A stretch of 64,000 bases of DNA, taken from the NCBI GenBank assembly GCA_965200505.1, contig OZ241343.1:1736001-1800000 (forward strand). Reading direction: 5' to 3'. Positions within the stretch are counted from its first letter, which is position 1, and the number at the start of each line of letters is the position of its first letter. This document shows, piece by piece, positions 62,793 to 64,000 of this stretch. The stretch is from VXNE01 sp965200505 (GTDB lineage: Bacteria; Pseudomonadota; Gammaproteobacteria; Pseudomonadales; Azotimanducaceae). The notes beneath the pieces are model-generated. The model ran no database searches. It saw nothing but the letters and a program-made list of their open reading frames with translations, and was not told where the DNA came from. The position numbers and the translations under genes were made by a program.

Positions 62793-63707
62793 ATGAAGTT
62801 CGGCGTGCAGGTGAACTGCTATCGGACGACTTGGGAAGACATCAAGGCGTCCATCGACACGCTGGAAGCGGGCCGTTGGGCCAGCCTCTGGTTCGCGGAC
62901 CATTTCCTGCCACCCGGCCAAGACGAACACCACACGGCGTTCGAGGGCTACACCTTGATCGCCGTGGCGGCCGGCATGACGAAGAAGCTCCGCCTCGGCC
63001 ACTTGGTGCTCGGCAACACTTACCGCAACCCCGCCTTGGTGGCGAAGATGGCCGCCACGTTGGACCAAGCGTCGGCGGGCCGGTTCGTGCTGGCGTTGGG
63101 CGCCGCTTGGTTCCAGCGCGAACACGAGGCGTTCGGCTGGCGTTTCCCGCCCATGAAGGAACGCCAAGATCGGTTTCAGGAAGCCTGCGAGCTCATCCGC
63201 AAGCTGTTCCGAGCCGATGGGCCGGTGGACTATGAAGGCCAGTACTACCAACTGGACAAGGCACCGCTTTCGCCCGGCTGTCATCAGCAGCCCCATGTGC
63301 CCATCATGGTGGGCGGCACCGGCGAGCGCCGCACATTGCGCACGTTGACCATGCATGGCGACATCTTCAACTTGGATGGTTGGGCGCGCCAAGGCATGTC
63401 CCGCGAGCTTTACCGCCACAAAGTGCAAGTGCTGGAAAAACACTGCGAAGATGTTGGGCGCGACCCGGCCGAAATCCGCCGCACACTGTTGATGCCCCTG
63501 CGGGTGACGGACGACAAGGCCGTGCAGGAGCGCTTCATCAAGGCATTGGGGCCGGGTTCGATGGCCGGCCCCAAGAGCTACGTCATTGACCGCATCGGCG
63601 AGTTCCAAGAGGACGGGGTGGAGGAGATCATGTTCGGCGCCCTGCGCACAGGGGATGTGGAGGCGTATCAACAGGTGGAAGAGGACATCGTGGCCGCCTT
63701 CCACTGA
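62793..63707 (+). CDS. LLM-class flavin/F420-dependent oxidoreductase, second member
   Basis: This 304-aa luciferase-like barrel protein begins KFGVQVNCYRTTWEDIKASI, then ASLWFADHFLP, LRLGHLVLGNTYRNPALVAK and RFVLALGAAWFQREHEAFG (fragments of conserved strands). It is a different subgroup from the LLM gene at 44.5 kb. It may use F420 or FMN. ATG 62793 has GGAGGGGAG upstream, the best site around. It follows the PhyH gene, hinting at a shared oxidation pathway, and precedes an ABC binding-protein gene by 29 bases. Confidence 0.86.
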   Translation: MKFGVQVNCYRTTWEDIKASIDTLEAGRWASLWFADHFLPPGQDEHHTAFEGYTLIAVAAGMTKKLRLGHLVLGNTYRNPALVAKMAATLDQASAGRFVLALGAAWFQREHEAFGWRFPPMKERQDRFQEACELIRKLFRADGPVDYEGQYYQLDKAPLSPGCHQQPHVPIMVGGTGERRTLRTLTMHGDIFNLDGWARQGMSRELYRHKVQVLEKHCEDVGRDPAEIRRTLLMPLRVTDDKAVQERFIKALGPGSMAGPKSYVIDRIGEFQEDGVEEIMFGALRTGDVEAYQQVEEDIVAAFH

Positions 63708-63736
63708 GTGTGTGGCGCGGCTAGGCGACCTCCCGT

Positions 63737-64000
63737 ATGTACGCCAATAGGCGAGCTTGGCCGGCGTTGGCTTGGTGCTTGGCCGCGTTCTCACTGCATG
63801 GCGCAGCCGCGGACGCCGAGCCCGAATGTAAACACGCCTATGCCTTCCTCGCCGAGCCCAAGTTGGGGCCGGATTTCACTCATTTCGATTGGGTCAATCC
63901 CAACGCCCCCAAGGGCGGCCGCATCCGCGTGCCGGACATGGGCAACTGGGACAGCTTCAACATGCTGGGCTTGGGCCGCGTCGTGCGGGGGATGGACACC
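63737..64000 (+). CDS. Peptide/opine ABC transporter substrate-binding protein, YejA-like (3' truncated by window)
   Basis: Only the first 88 codons are in the window. A signal peptide (AWPALAWCLAAFSLHGAAA) is followed by a mature N-terminus FTHFDWVNPNAPKGGRIRVP, typical of YejA-type dipeptide-binding proteins (HFxxVNPxAPKGG). The frame is open to base 64000. ATG 63737 lies 29 bases after the LLM gene. Its permease and ATPase partners are presumably downstream. It may import the compounds handled by the surrounding oxygenases. Confidence 0.82.
   Translation, partial: MYANRRAWPALAWCLAAFSLHGAAADAEPECKHAYAFLAEPKLGPDFTHFDWVNPNAPKGGRIRVPDMGNWDSFNMLGLGRVVRGMDT

Overview
The window is high-GC DNA that looks like the chromosome of a gammaproteobacterium. 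The complete F-type ATP synthase operon is in the order I-a-c-b-delta-alpha-gamma-beta-epsilon, its beta and c subunits read very like the enterobacterial ones, and a ribonuclease T gene (a gammaproteobacterial enzyme) and a CGFS monothiol glutaredoxin are present. The accessory catabolism resembles that of uncultured marine or host-associated lineages: four PhyH-type Fe(II)/2-oxoglutarate dioxygenases, two LLM-class oxidoreductases, CoA-transferases, a sulfatase, a D-aminoacylase-type amidohydrolase and a TonB receptor. That ecological reading is inference.

Layout. 1-1.3 kb: C-terminal half of a potassium-channel-like protein and an MqsA-type antitoxin-like regulator. 1.4-8.3 kb: atpIBEFHAGDC. 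8.3-11.2 kb: glutaminyl cyclase, a VapBC-type toxin-antitoxin pair, a DUF4143 ATPase. 11.4-17.2 kb: an operon of class III CoA-transferase, TcuA-like flavoprotein and bifunctional PutA. 17.2-24.6 kb: MetY, periplasmic MsrA, gamma-glutamyltranspeptidase, tandem PhyH duplicates, periplasmic PIMT and a third PhyH. 24.7-26.7 kb: a type II restriction-modification pair (SacI-like nuclease and D12 adenine methylase). 26.8-31.8 kb: asd, argG, rnt, grxD and a ParA-like ATPase, with grxD enclosed by long inverted repeats. 31.9-46.6 kb: catabolic and secreted enzymes, a second DNA methyltransferase, and a short ArsC-family gene whose catalytic cysteine codon is an in-frame UGA followed by a SECIS-like hairpin. 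46.7-55.4 kb: a lower-GC accessory island with a polytopic membrane protein, a KTSC protein, an abortive-infection protein, a secreted orphan, a decayed IS481-like transposase, and a three-gene operon ending in a reverse transcriptase. 55.5-64 kb: more catabolic enzymes and the start of a YejA-like binding protein.

Two items stand out. First, the ArsC-family gene at 42264-42614 is best read as a selenoprotein: UGA lies exactly at the Cys position of the NPxCSKSR motif, a good Shine-Dalgarno precedes the upstream GTG, and a perfect 7-bp stem with a 10-nt loop starts 12 nt after the UGA. Second, the operon 51506-55347 combines two proteins I cannot assign with a UG/Abi-like reverse transcriptase carrying a C-terminal helical-repeat region. 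It is translationally coupled, sits beside an abortive-infection gene, and is a candidate for an undescribed RT-based defence system.

Most genes here have antisense and shifted frames that stay open because of GC-rich third positions; these were not annotated. I saw no rRNA, tRNA or CRISPR array.
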